Positions 1 through 5,880 of a stretch of 11,872 nt of DNA are shown here, in pieces (the first letter of the stretch is position 1; every line of letters begins with the position of its first letter). Position numbers and translations under genes: made by a program. The DNA comes from Methanobacteriaceae archaeon. GTDB lineage: Archaea; Methanobacteriota; Methanobacteria; Methanobacteriales; Methanobacteriaceae. The stretch is from NCBI GenBank assembly GCA_011620845.1, contig WOYJ01000074.1, forward strand, positions 1 to 11,872. Reading direction: 5' to 3'. The notes under the pieces are model-generated. The model made no database searches and was not told the DNA's origin. It was given only the letters and a program-made list of their open reading frames with translations.

Positions 1-38
1 ATTCATTATTTAGAAAATTTCATTTGATGTGAATATTC

Positions 39-617
39 ATGTATCAAGAAACGAATAACCAGATCATTATACGACCACACAGACTTATGTGGAGAGAAAA
101 AATATTTTTCCTCCTCTCCGGAATTGTGGTCAGCATCCCTATCACCCTGTTTTTAAGTGCACTGGGCCAGAGTTTCTATGATTTTCTACCGGTTATCTAT
201 ACAGAGGTAATCACCATAGTACTACTGGCACCCTTTATAGAAGAGTTCGCCAAGGCTTATCCATTGTTTTACCGTTATTCCCTTAGTGAACGTTCCTTGT
301 TTATCCTGGCTTTACTGGTAGGGCTGGGATTTGGTATCACTGAATTCTTCATCTACGTGTTCATCTATGAGGTGTCATTCCTCATCCGATTACCAGGACT
401 CTTCTTCCACGCAGCAAGCACGTCCCTAATTGCATTTGGAATTATCAGAAGTAAACCCATCCGCTACTATTTCCTGGCGGTTTTCATGCATTTAGCAGCT
501 AACCTCATGGCCATATTCGACCAGATGATTCCAGTCATGGTGGTAACCTTCTTCACCTACTTCCTCTCCTGGATATTTTACATGAAAACCACCGAAAGAT
601 ATCTGGAGCCAGAATGA
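39..617 (+). CDS. PrsW-like intramembrane metalloprotease
   Basis: Predicted polytopic membrane protein of 192 residues, resembling the PrsW family (MEROPS M82) of membrane-embedded metalloproteases that cut other membrane proteins. Visible motifs: EEFAK (residues 68-72, catalytic glutamates), GFGITEF (97-103, with E102), and the candidate metal-binding histidines H124 (FFHAAST) and H151 (FMHLAAN). About six hydrophobic segments lie between residues 23 and 181. The ATG at 39 is the first usable start, because an in-frame TGA lies at 30-32; only a weak GTGA (29-32) serves as ribosome binding site, and the promoter is largely outside the window. The protein is somewhat short for PrsW, so a minimal core member is likely. 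The substrate cannot be guessed; no partner gene is adjacent. A relative in the CPBP (Abi) protease clan is the alternative, but the EExxK plus GFGxxE pattern favours PrsW. Confidence 0.72.
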   Translation: MYQETNNQIIIRPHRLMWREKIFFLLSGIVVSIPITLFLSALGQSFYDFLPVIYTEVITIVLLAPFIEEFAKAYPLFYRYSLSERSLFILALLVGLGFGITEFFIYVFIYEVSFLIRLPGLFFHAASTSLIAFGIIRSKPIRYYFLAVFMHLAANLMAIFDQMIPVMVVTFFTYFLSWIFYMKTTERYLEPE

Positions 618-630
618 ATTAAAAAGAAAT

Positions 631-646
631 GATATTTTTTCCTTCT
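631..646 (+). terminator. U-rich terminator after the PrsW-like gene
   Basis: A run of six T (635-640) followed by CCTTCT begins about 17 nt after the TGA stop of the upstream gene. Archaeal RNA polymerase often stops at such plain U tracts. There is no convincing hairpin, so support is modest. Confidence 0.35.
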
Positions 647-722
647 AGGGAAGTTATGAGGTACTTCACTTAAGGAAGTTATGAGGTACCTTCACTCTAG
701 GGTAATTATGAGGTACTTTCAC
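644..722. repeat. Three 26-27 bp tandem repeats
   Basis: Three adjacent copies: 644-669 (26 bp), 670-695 (26 bp) and 696-722 (27 bp). The conserved core is GTTATGAGGTAC followed by TTCAC; copy 3 reads AATTATGAGGTAC. Copies differ at a few positions only. They lie between two convergent units (the PrsW-like gene and a minus-strand relic). Read on the minus strand in one frame, copies 3 and 2 would encode VKVPHNYPR and VKVPHNFLK, so they may be the remains of a coding repeat; the 26-bp period argues against a maintained frame. No CRISPR-like spacers are present. Confidence 0.85.
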
Positions 723-744
723 CATGAACTTACCACCTTTGCCT

Positions 745-890
745 CTACACGAAAATTCCACTCACATTGGAATGGTTAATATTGGATGACTGCGTGAGGT
801 TTTCTGGTGGTGTAACTGAGCCAAGATACAGGCATACCGCAATTAGTATTATTAAAACTATTACTATAACATTATCACTTTCTTATCCAT
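745..890 (-). pseudogene. Frameshifted small membrane protein relic
   Basis: On the minus strand an ATG at 890-888 is preceded by a good ribosome binding site GGTGAT (fwd 895-900, 4-nt spacer) and encodes MDKKV before the frame runs into stops. One missing base after the GT of the fifth codon restores a 43-codon open stretch from 876 to the TAG at 747-745. That stretch has a strongly hydrophobic segment (VIVIVLIILIAVCLYLGS) followed by a polar Asn/Ser/Thr-rich tail (PENLTQSSNINHSNVSG), as in a single-pass or signal-anchored surface protein. I do not recognise a family. It is either a decayed gene, a gene with a sequencing indel, or (less likely) a programmed shift. The open frame is too short for certainty, but start, RBS and membrane segment line up. 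Confidence 0.45.
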
Positions 891-896
891 TTTAAT

Positions 897-936
897 CACC
901 CATAGAACATTTAAGACACCCATAGAACATTTAAGA
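897..936. repeat. Perfect 20 bp tandem duplication
   Basis: CACCCATAGAACATTTAAGA occurs twice back to back (897-916 and 917-936) without mismatch. The left copy overlaps the GGTGAT ribosome binding site of the minus-strand relic ending at 745, so the second copy places extra sequence in that gene's leader. A recent slippage duplication is the simplest explanation. Confidence 0.9.
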
Positions 937-952
937 GTATATAGATATTTAG

Positions 953-990
953 TTAAAAAAGAAATAAATAAATAGAGATTCTACTCTCTA
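953..990 (-). terminator. Hairpin plus U-tract terminator of the C39-like peptidase gene
   Basis: TAGAGA (973-978) and TCTCTA (985-990) form a perfect 6-bp stem with a 6-nt loop. The stem overlaps the TAG stop codon (988-990). On the minus strand it is followed by TTTATTTATTTC and then a six-T run (about 953-972). This looks like an intrinsic terminator of the secreted peptidase gene. Confidence 0.55.
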
Positions 991-2037
991 GTTTTTGATT
1001 AAAGGCATCAATGGTTTGCTTATACCGGCATTACTTATAACCCATTGTAAACTGTTCTGCAGGTACTGCATGGTTACATAATGGTTTTTAACGCCGGGAT
1101 GGTTCACTGAGAACGTATTTTTACCTTCCCAGGATGGATCACCTAAACATACCATCCCAGTTTGCAGGTTTATACCACTGATCATTGCGTAATGGGTACC
1201 ACCAGGGGTTAAAAAGGATTTAATCCGAACTATAACCGGTATGCCTTTACTGATATAGGATTGTATTACATTCCATCCGGTGAAACTCTCCGTGGTCATG
1301 GAAAATTTGGTACCGTAATTTGTATTTACCGCGTTCACCGCTTTTATCATACCACTTTGGGTTGTCCCTATCTGGGCATTGGAACTTGCTTTGTTGGCCA
1401 GCCAACTTTCACTCAGTGTTACACCGTAATGAGAGAAGGCCATCTTCAGCGATGATGGACCGCAGGTGTAATCTGTGGTTTGATGATAATATGTGAAGGA
1501 CAGTTGGGTCCAGCCTAAATTTTTAGGCCATGGAGTAACAGATACATAGTTGGGCAGTCGATTGTTGGTTCTGTAGAAGTTCAACACTTTGGAGTAAGTG
1601 TAGACCATGTTCTCATATCCCATGGTTCCGATGGAATTTTTAGTACTGGTCGGTGCTCTTCCAGTGTAAATTATGGTGTTCCTTATGCTCTGGCTTGTAG
1701 TCAGGAATGATGCTTTTTGCACGTTACCAATTTTTATATTTTCAGTGCTGCTTGAGGGAGCTTGTACAGTTCTACTTGTAACTGATACTTTTTTCCCGTT
1801 TTTAATGTTCTGCACGTTACTGGTCATTAGATATAAAAACTGGGGTGTGGTAACCTTTTTACCCGAAATGGTTACGTAGTTGGGTAGTCTGTCATTTTTT
1901 TCTATGAAGTTCTTTACGTTTGTTGATGCCTGGTTTATCTGTGCGCTAGTGTAGGTATCTGCAGCAAATGCACATTGACTTAAAGATATGGTTAATGCAA
2001 ATAATAAAATGATAACCATTATGGCTTTTTTCTTAAT
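988..2037 (-). CDS. Secreted C39-like cysteine peptidase with pseudomurein-binding repeats
   Basis: Probable extracellular cysteine peptidase acting on, or anchored to, the pseudomurein wall. Numbering from the longest frame (ATG at 2067, 359 residues): signal peptide about 12-35 (KKK, hydrophobic run, AFA/AD cleavage), two pseudomurein-binding-type repeats at about 39-84 and 119-183 (both contain NDRLPNYV or NNRLPNYV), and a C39-like papain fold at about 188-345. The catalytic set is visible: oxyanion Q196 and C202 in HQTTDYTCGPSS, H292 in GGTHYAMISG, D310 in LGDPSW. The start chosen is ATT at 2037-2035: AGGAGGTG (fwd 2043-2050) lies 5 nt upstream, whereas the ATG at 2067 lies upstream of that RBS and the next ATG (2019) is 23 nt beyond it. 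From ATT the protein is 349 residues and begins with an ideal signal peptide. It differs from the C71 pseudomurein endoisopeptidases PeiW and PeiP. It stands alone with its own promoter and terminator. Confidence 0.8.
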   Translation of the reverse strand: MKKKAIMVIILLFALTISLSQCAFAADTYTSAQINQASTNVKNFIEKNDRLPNYVTISGKKVTTPQFLYLMTSNVQNIKNGKKVSVTSRTVQAPSSSTENIKIGNVQKASFLTTSQSIRNTIIYTGRAPTSTKNSIGTMGYENMVYTYSKVLNFYRTNNRLPNYVSVTPWPKNLGWTQLSFTYYHQTTDYTCGPSSLKMAFSHYGVTLSESWLANKASSNAQIGTTQSGMIKAVNAVNTNYGTKFSMTTESFTGWNVIQSYISKGIPVIVRIKSFLTPGGTHYAMISGINLQTGMVCLGDPSWEGKNTFSVNHPGVKNHYVTMQYLQNSLQWVISNAGISKPLMPLIKN

Positions 2038-2085
2038 TTTCCCACCTCCTTTAAAAATTATGTGCATGTGAATCTATACTTGACT

Positions 2086-2100
2086 TACTTAAATATTTTA
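2086..2100 (-). promoter_or_regulatory. TATA promoter of the C39-like peptidase gene
   Basis: The minus strand reads TAAAATATTTAAGTA here, a plausible TATA box centred near 2093. A start of transcription about 26 nt downstream would fall near 2067, giving a leader of about 30 nt that contains the AGGAGGTG at 2050-2043. This fits translation from the ATT at 2037 better than from the ATG at 2067, unless the mRNA is leaderless. Confidence 0.45.
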
Positions 2101-2167
2101 CTAATATTTTTCGGTTTATTTGAGTTTTTTTGGTGAAAAACGGTTATTACAGCCATGTTTGTTGTGA

Positions 2168-2581
2168 TTACAGGATTTTTAAATAAAATAATTTTTGGTG
2201 TCCTGGACAGAAATAGGTGGTCCCCCCACCAGCTTTTATGATCTTTAAACCCCCTCCCCCTCCCTGGGGACATTCACCACTTAAGTAGCGGTGTGGAAGT
2301 AGGAATGAAGATGGTAAAGTATTGATTCTATCTTCATAGTCAATGGCCTTATATAAAACCCTCTTCATCTCATTGAAAAGTGGGCGGAGTTCAGGTTCAT
2401 CCAGCTTATCTGCCTTGCTCAGTGGGTGTATGCTGCTCTGGTAGAGGATTTCATCGGCATAGAGATTACCAATCCCGGCTATAAAATTCTGGTTAAGCAG
2501 GAGGGGTTTTAACTGGTATTTCCGTTTCTTGAATAGTTTCCTAAAAGTTTTAAAGTCTATTTCCAGGGGGGAACACGTTCC
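2168..2581 (-). pseudogene. Fpg/Nei DNA glycosylase relic, C-terminal half
   Basis: The frame from the CTG at 2566 to the TAA at 2168 reads as the C-terminal half of a formamidopyrimidine-DNA glycosylase/endonuclease VIII family protein. The helix-two-turns-helix domain is clear (LKPLLLNQNFIAGIGNLYAD followed by EILYQSSIHPLSKAD). The closing zinc finger is recognisable but damaged: GECPQGGGGGL has lost the second cysteine, KAGGGTTYFC has Gly where the DNA-contacting Arg belongs, and CPGHQ replaces CPxCQ. The whole N-terminal catalytic domain starting with PELPEVE is absent. The frame has no start codon upstream (stop at 2584-2582). Removing one C from the run of six (2571-2566) joins it to the upstream GTPase-derived frame. 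It would have acted in base-excision repair; it is almost certainly inactive. Confidence 0.8.
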
Positions 2582-2628
2582 TCAAGATCAAGGGGAACAC
2601 TCTCTTCCACATCAGGGGGAACACTCTC
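2557..2628 (-). repeat. 24-nt in-frame tandem repeat
   Basis: Units at 2628-2605 and 2604-2581 and a diverged third at 2580-2557, each starting GAG/GAA-x-GTGTTCCCC. They encode ESVPPDVE, ESVPLDLE and ERVPPWK before a TAG stop. The third unit coincides with the joint between GTPase-derived and glycosylase-derived sequence. A duplication of the joint region, followed by a C-run frameshift, would explain it. Confidence 0.75.
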
Positions 2629-2939
2629 TTTAATTCCACTGTAAGCAAGTATTACATGGGGTATTCCTGTCTGTTTATATAAATTTAGAGCTTCTAATTC
2701 ACCGGGTTTTAAACCATCCTCAACAAGTACAAATACACCGTTTATATCCTTCGATAAAACATGATACATGAATCCGAATCTTTCTGGTGAAGGTACACTG
2801 AAGAAGTGCAGCTTCTGTTTTTTGTGGTGGACATTCCCTTATTCCATGGCCACAGTTTCCACGTTTTTTCACATATTCTCCCTAATATTATATTTTTACC
2901 TGAATTACCCCCTAAAATCATTATCTTTTTATTCCCAAT
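2600..2939 (-). pseudogene. Ras/MglA-like small GTPase relic
   Basis: Fragments of a small GTPase are spread over two minus-strand frames. From ATT at 2939-2937, GNKKIMILGGNSGKNIILG carries a P-loop (GGNSGKN, with Asn where Ser/Thr is normal). A missing A in the AAAAAA run near 2870, then a TAA where Tyr or similar is expected, interrupt VETVAME-GNVHHKKQKLHFF. The following SVPSPERFGFM matches the switch II pattern (usual form TPGQERF), and GVFVLVEDG and GIPHVILAYSG match the later strands. The guanine-specificity NKxD motif is absent, and the sequence then runs into the 24-nt repeat and the Fpg/Nei relic. GGGAGGTG (fwd 2945-2952) is 5 nt before the ATT. It lies about 31 nt after the stop of the metallo-hydrolase gene, so it was probably the next gene of that operon. 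Confidence 0.65.
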
Positions 2940-2970
2940 GTTTACACCTCCCTTCTTAAATTAAAATTTT

Positions 2971-3660
2971 TTAACCTTCATCATCGTTTAAAAAATGCTC
3001 GTGTTTTCTCCTGGCATTTTCTATTGCCTTTTCAATATCCTCTTCCACATCTACAGATATAGCACCGTGTCCGGGTAGTAGCAGGTCAATTTTCATGGTG
3101 TTGAGCCTGGCCAGGGAGTTTATATATTCACCGTAGCTTCCTGAGCTGGAGATATCAGAAATTGTGCCCCGGGCAAATACCGTGTCACCGGAGATGAGCA
3201 CTTTTCGCCTGGGCTCGTAGATACAAAGAGATCCTGAGGTATGGCCCGGTGTGTGTAGCACTTTTAAAAACCAATCTCCCAGGTCCAGCACGTTAAGGTT
3301 TTCCAGCCACATGTTAACCTGATAGCCGGTGGGATCTTCTCCGTGGGCCCGGCAGAGCATCACTTCATCATCTGCCGATACGATTTTCGTGGCAGCATAC
3401 CGATGAGCAAGGATGGGGACTCTTTCCTGGAGATATCGGTTAGCTCCAAAGTGGTCCACATGTTCATGGCTATTTATAACCATGTTTAAACTGCGTGTAT
3501 CAACTCCAATATCTTTCAGGTCTTTTGTTATAAAATTAAAATGTTGACTGATTCCAGAATCTATTAAGACCTTTAATTTTTCTCCTAAAATTAAATAAGA
3601 GTTGCTACTTGGTTTTTTACTCTTCAGTAAATAGAGACCTGGAATTATTTCTCGGTACAT
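2971..3660 (-). CDS. Metallo-beta-lactamase-fold hydrolase
   Basis: Cytoplasmic metallo-hydrolase of 229 residues with the full metal-binding set of the glyoxalase II-like branch: HEHVDH (H65, H67, D69, H70), H140 in LHTPGHTSGS, D159 in ISGDTVF and H198 in LLPGHGAIS. Two metal ions would activate water for hydrolysis of an ester or thioester; the substrate cannot be told from sequence. The ATG at 3660 is the only sensible start. GGGAGGAT (fwd 3674-3681) is 13 nt upstream, which is far for a Shine-Dalgarno site, and a TATA-like CTTTAAAAG centred near 3688 would put the transcript start within a few nt of the ATG, so the mRNA may be nearly leaderless. The GTPase relic follows immediately downstream. 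Confidence 0.88.
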   Translation of the reverse strand: MYREIIPGLYLLKSKKPSSNSYLILGEKLKVLIDSGISQHFNFITKDLKDIGVDTRSLNMVINSHEHVDHFGANRYLQERVPILAHRYAATKIVSADDEVMLCRAHGEDPTGYQVNMWLENLNVLDLGDWFLKVLHTPGHTSGSLCIYEPRRKVLISGDTVFARGTISDISSSGSYGEYINSLARLNTMKIDLLLPGHGAISVDVEEDIEKAIENARRKHEHFLNDDEG

Positions 3661-3740
3661 ATTTTTTTACACTATCCTCCCTACTTTTAAAGATGGTTTA
3701 TTCTGTTATCTCGAAGATTTTTGGAATTAGAAAGTAATAG

Positions 3741-3779
3741 AAAAAAGAAAGAGGAAAAAAAGAAAAAAATATTTTTTTT
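3741..3779 (-). terminator. U-rich terminator of the amt1-glnK1 operon
   Basis: On the minus strand, after the glnK1 stop at 3806, come several T runs (TTTTTTT, TTTTTTTC, TTTTTTC) with little secondary structure. This is typical of archaeal U-tract termination. Confidence 0.55.
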
Positions 3780-3805
3780 ATTTAAATATTGCTTTTCTTT
3801 GGAAT

Positions 3806-4147
3806 TTAAACGGCATCATCACCCCTTTCACCAGTTCTGATTCGTACTACATCTTCTACTGGAGATATGAAGATTTTCCCATCCCCTATATCTCCGGTCT
3901 GAGCAGTCTTTACCAGGATTTCAATTACTTCTTCTAGATCCTTGTCCTGGACTATTATTTCCAGACGAGTCTTGGGAAGTAGATCTATTCGGTAATCACT
4001 TCCACGGTAACTCTCTGTTATTCCTAACTGTCTTCCACGCCCTTTAACTTCTGTAACGGTTATACCATGGCATCCAATTTCTTCCAGGGCATCTTTTACA
4101 TCGTCCAGTTTATTTGGTCTAATTATGGCCACTATCTCTTTCGTCAT
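3806..4147 (-). CDS. glnK: PII nitrogen regulatory protein GlnK1
   Basis: Trimeric PII signal protein that binds ATP, ADP and 2-oxoglutarate and plugs the neighbouring ammonium channel when nitrogen is plentiful. It has a complete PII fold of 113 residues from the chosen start: T-loop GRGRQLGITESYRGSDYRID with the classic tyrosine at position 52, B-loop TGDIGDGKIFI, and C-terminal RIRTGERG. The frame could begin at GTG 4156, but AGGTG lies 6 nt before ATG 4147, so ATG 4147 (MTKEIVAIIRP) is taken. The gene begins 21 nt after the amt1 stop and is clearly co-transcribed. Compared with GlnK2, its T-loop tip is RGSDYRIDLLPKT against RGHDYNVDVLPKV, so the two may differ in partner preference. Confidence 0.95.
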   Translation of the reverse strand: MTKEIVAIIRPNKLDDVKDALEEIGCHGITVTEVKGRGRQLGITESYRGSDYRIDLLPKTRLEIIVQDKDLEEVIEILVKTAQTGDIGDGKIFISPVEDVVRIRTGERGDDAV

Positions 4148-4168
4148 ATTTTTCACCTACCTACTTGG

Positions 4169-5398
4169 TTATATCCGGTAACCGGTCTCCTCGTGTAGAT
4201 TGGTGTCCAATCCTTCGATTTCTTCTTTCTCGTCTACCCTCAGACCGATGATCAGGTCTATTACTTTACCTATTATAAGGGTTGCTATGAAACTGTAAAG
4301 ACCGACTGCCACTACTGCGATGATCTGGGTTACCAGTTGTCCAGGGTTTCCGTAGAATAAACCAGTTCCCAGTTCGTTGATGAATGGCGCTGCAAACAGA
4401 CCAGTGGCCAGTGCTCCCCATAGACCGCCCATACCGTGAACTCCGAATACATCCAGTGCATCGTCGTATCCCAGTTTGGCTTTCAGGAAGCTTATAGAGA
4501 AGTATGATACTACACTGACTACTAAACCAATGACGATTGCCGCCTGTACGGTTACGAAACCGGCTGCAGGAGTGATGGCAACTAAACCAGCTACTGCACC
4601 AGTTATGGCACCGAGTAAGGTTGGTTTACCTGTTTTTATGTAGTCTATGATTACCCAGGAGACCACAGCAGCAGCAGCTGCGGTGTTGGTTGCTATAAAT
4701 GCACTTCCAGCCAGACCACCCGCGGTGAGTGCTGAACCTGCGTTAAATCCGAACCAACCGAACCACAGTAAAGCGGCACCAATTACGGAGTATCCCAAAT
4801 TGTTTGGTAACAAAGTGGCTTCCTTTCTTCTACCCAGGAGTAATGCAAGGGCCAGAGCCGCTACACCAGAGTTGATGTGTACAACGGTACCACCAGCGAA
4901 GTCCAGTGCACCTAGCGCGTATAACCATCCTCCTCCCCATACCCAGTGGGCGATGGGAACGTACACCAGTGTGACCCAGAGGACCACGAAGGCTATCCAG
5001 CTGGAGAACTTCATCCTCTCCACCACAGCACCAGAGACCAGTGCCACGGTTATGGCGGCGAAAGTCATCTGGAAGGCCACGAACACCGTTTCAGGTATGG
5101 TGAGGGCTACAGCTGATAGTTGTTCTACCCCTATTCCTGTAAAGAATAAGTTAGTCGGGCTTCCTATTAGTCCCATAAAGGAATCCGCACCGAATGCCAG
5201 TGGAAAACCGTAAAGCACCCAGATGACACTGGTGATGGCGTAGGCTATTATTGACATGAACATAGTGTTTAATACGTTGAGTTTCTTGGTCAACCCGCCG
5301 TAGAATAATGCTACACCAGGCACAGTCATCAGCATAACCAGTGCAGTGGATATCAGCATCCAGGCAGTGTCACCAGAGTTAAGTACTGCATCTACCAT
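4169..5398 (-). CDS. amt: Ammonium transporter Amt1
   Basis: Trimeric ammonium channel of the Amt/MEP/Rh family. From the chosen start it has 409 residues with about eleven membrane helices. The Amt signature is present (DFAGGTVVHINSGVAALAL), the paired pore histidines are H174 (VVHINSG) and H321 (FGVHGMGG), and the cytoplasmic tail ends EIEGLDTNLHEETGYRI, the form that GlnK contacts. The open frame extends to 5440, but GGAGG lies 9 nt before ATG 5398 (MVDAVLNSGDTAWM), so the 14 upstream codons are leader. It forms an operon with glnK1. A promoter near 5670 and an NrpR-type operator at 5628-5641 predict induction under nitrogen limitation, with a leader of about 247 nt. Confidence 0.95.
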   Translation of the reverse strand: MVDAVLNSGDTAWMLISTALVMLMTVPGVALFYGGLTKKLNVLNTMFMSIIAYAITSVIWVLYGFPLAFGADSFMGLIGSPTNLFFTGIGVEQLSAVALTIPETVFVAFQMTFAAITVALVSGAVVERMKFSSWIAFVVLWVTLVYVPIAHWVWGGGWLYALGALDFAGGTVVHINSGVAALALALLLGRRKEATLLPNNLGYSVIGAALLWFGWFGFNAGSALTAGGLAGSAFIATNTAAAAAVVSWVIIDYIKTGKPTLLGAITGAVAGLVAITPAAGFVTVQAAIVIGLVVSVVSYFSISFLKAKLGYDDALDVFGVHGMGGLWGALATGLFAAPFINELGTGLFYGNPGQLVTQIIAVVAVGLYSFIATLIIGKVIDLIIGLRVDEKEEIEGLDTNLHEETGYRI

Positions 5399-5645
5399 AA
5401 ATTTTTTCCTCCATTTATAAAGATTTATTTTCTTATTCACTTATTATTGACTAGTATTAGATAGTTTAAAAAAGGTGCTATCGTTTTAAAGACTTATTAG
5501 TTAATTTCATTGTTTTAAATTTAATTTTAAGTTGTTGTAATTGGTTTTTAGTTTATTCAGTTGTTATTTCCCCCTTGATTTTTAACCACCTCACTTGGGT
5601 CAATTTTTATCTTATGGACCGGTTAACGGAAACATACTTCCGGCA
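5399..5645 (-). promoter_or_regulatory. Long predicted 5' leader of amt1
   Basis: If transcription starts about 25 nt after the TATA box at 5667-5674, the leader is about 247 nt. It is AT-rich and contains no protein gene I can support. It has a GAGGTGG-like site (near 5586-5592 on the forward axis) without a conventional ATG nearby; GTG there would give only about 10 codons. Secondary TATA-like runs (for example near 5490 and 5520) could give shorter transcripts. No riboswitch class was recognised. Confidence 0.35.
5628..5641. promoter_or_regulatory. NrpR-type operator, amt1-glnK1
   Basis: GGAA-ACATAC-TTCC, extended to CGGAA...TTCCG (5627-5642). It matches the known GGAA-N6-TTCC operator of the euryarchaeal nitrogen repressor NrpR exactly. 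It sits roughly at +4 to +17 relative to the transcript start predicted from the TATA box, a position suited to blocking polymerase. NrpR releases the site when 2-oxoglutarate is high. Confidence 0.85.
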
Positions 5646-5666
5646 TATAAAAAATTGGTTTCATAC

Positions 5667-5680
5667 AATATAAAGGTTTC
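5667..5680 (-). promoter_or_regulatory. BRE/TATA promoter of amt1-glnK1
   Basis: The minus strand reads GAAACC-TTTATATT: a BRE-like purine stretch followed directly by a TATA box (fwd 5667-5674). The operator lies about 25 nt downstream. Confidence 0.65.
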
Positions 5681-5686
5681 GATTAA

Positions 5687-5757
5687 GTTCACAAAGTAAA
5701 ATAAGAAGATACCGAATGTTCACAAAATTTGATATAAAAATTCAGATCGTTCACAAA
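5687..5757. repeat. Three GTTCACAAA boxes at exact 31 bp spacing
   Basis: GTTCACAAA occurs at 5687-5695, 5718-5726 and 5749-5757, each start exactly 31 bp from the next, about three helical turns. The sequences between them are unrelated. They lie just upstream of the amt1 TATA box (from the amt1 viewpoint about -42 to -112), with the boxes on one face of the helix, as expected for a transcription factor binding array. On the coding strand of amt1 the box reads TTTGTGAAC. Confidence 0.75.
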
Positions 5758-5764
5758 ATTCTAC

Positions 5765-5858
5765 AATTTGTACATATTATGGAACTAAAGTTGGAATTCT
5801 AATTTGTATAATAAGGACTAAAGTAAAATATAATTTGTAAATACGATGAAACTAAAGT
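5765..5858. repeat. Three imperfect repeats of about 34 bp (AATTTGTA ... ACTAAAGT)
   Basis: AATTTGTA occurs at 5765-5772, 5801-5808 and 5832-5839; each is followed by ACTAAAGT at 5784-5791, 5817-5824 and 5851-5858. Unit length is 31-36 bp. They adjoin the GTTCACAAA array. No coding potential and no CRISPR-like identity. They may be further regulatory sites or degraded copies of an AT-rich repeat. Confidence 0.6.
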
Positions 5859-5880
5859 AGAATCAACTATATTCAATCAG

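Noticed and set aside
644..722. CRISPR array
   Set aside because: The copies are directly adjacent without unique spacers, only three units, no cas genes nearby.
756..772. TTCCA-N7-TGGAA palindrome as a fourth NrpR operator
   Set aside because: The half-sites are in the opposite order (TTCC...GGAA) and the spacing differs; it lies inside the membrane-protein relic with no promoter beside it.
2222..2264. G-quadruplex from GGGAGGGGGAGGGGG and GGTGGGGGG on the minus strand
   Set aside because: The tracts are explained by the Gly codons of the damaged zinc finger; the fourth tract is about 20 nt away and nothing suggests a function.
2085..2273. 62-codon minus-strand frame after the Fpg/Nei relic
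   Set aside because: It covers the zinc-finger part of the relic in another frame and the promoter of the peptidase gene; no motif and no RBS.
4647..5213. 188-codon open frame on the plus strand opposite amt1
   Set aside because: Ala/Pro/Thr-rich shadow translation antisense to a highly conserved Amt gene, no RBS or family motif.
5687..5858. CRISPR array or tandem tRNA-like repeat
   Set aside because: The conserved boxes are only 8-9 bp, the units diverge, and there is no palindromic repeat or cas gene; a binding-site array fits better.
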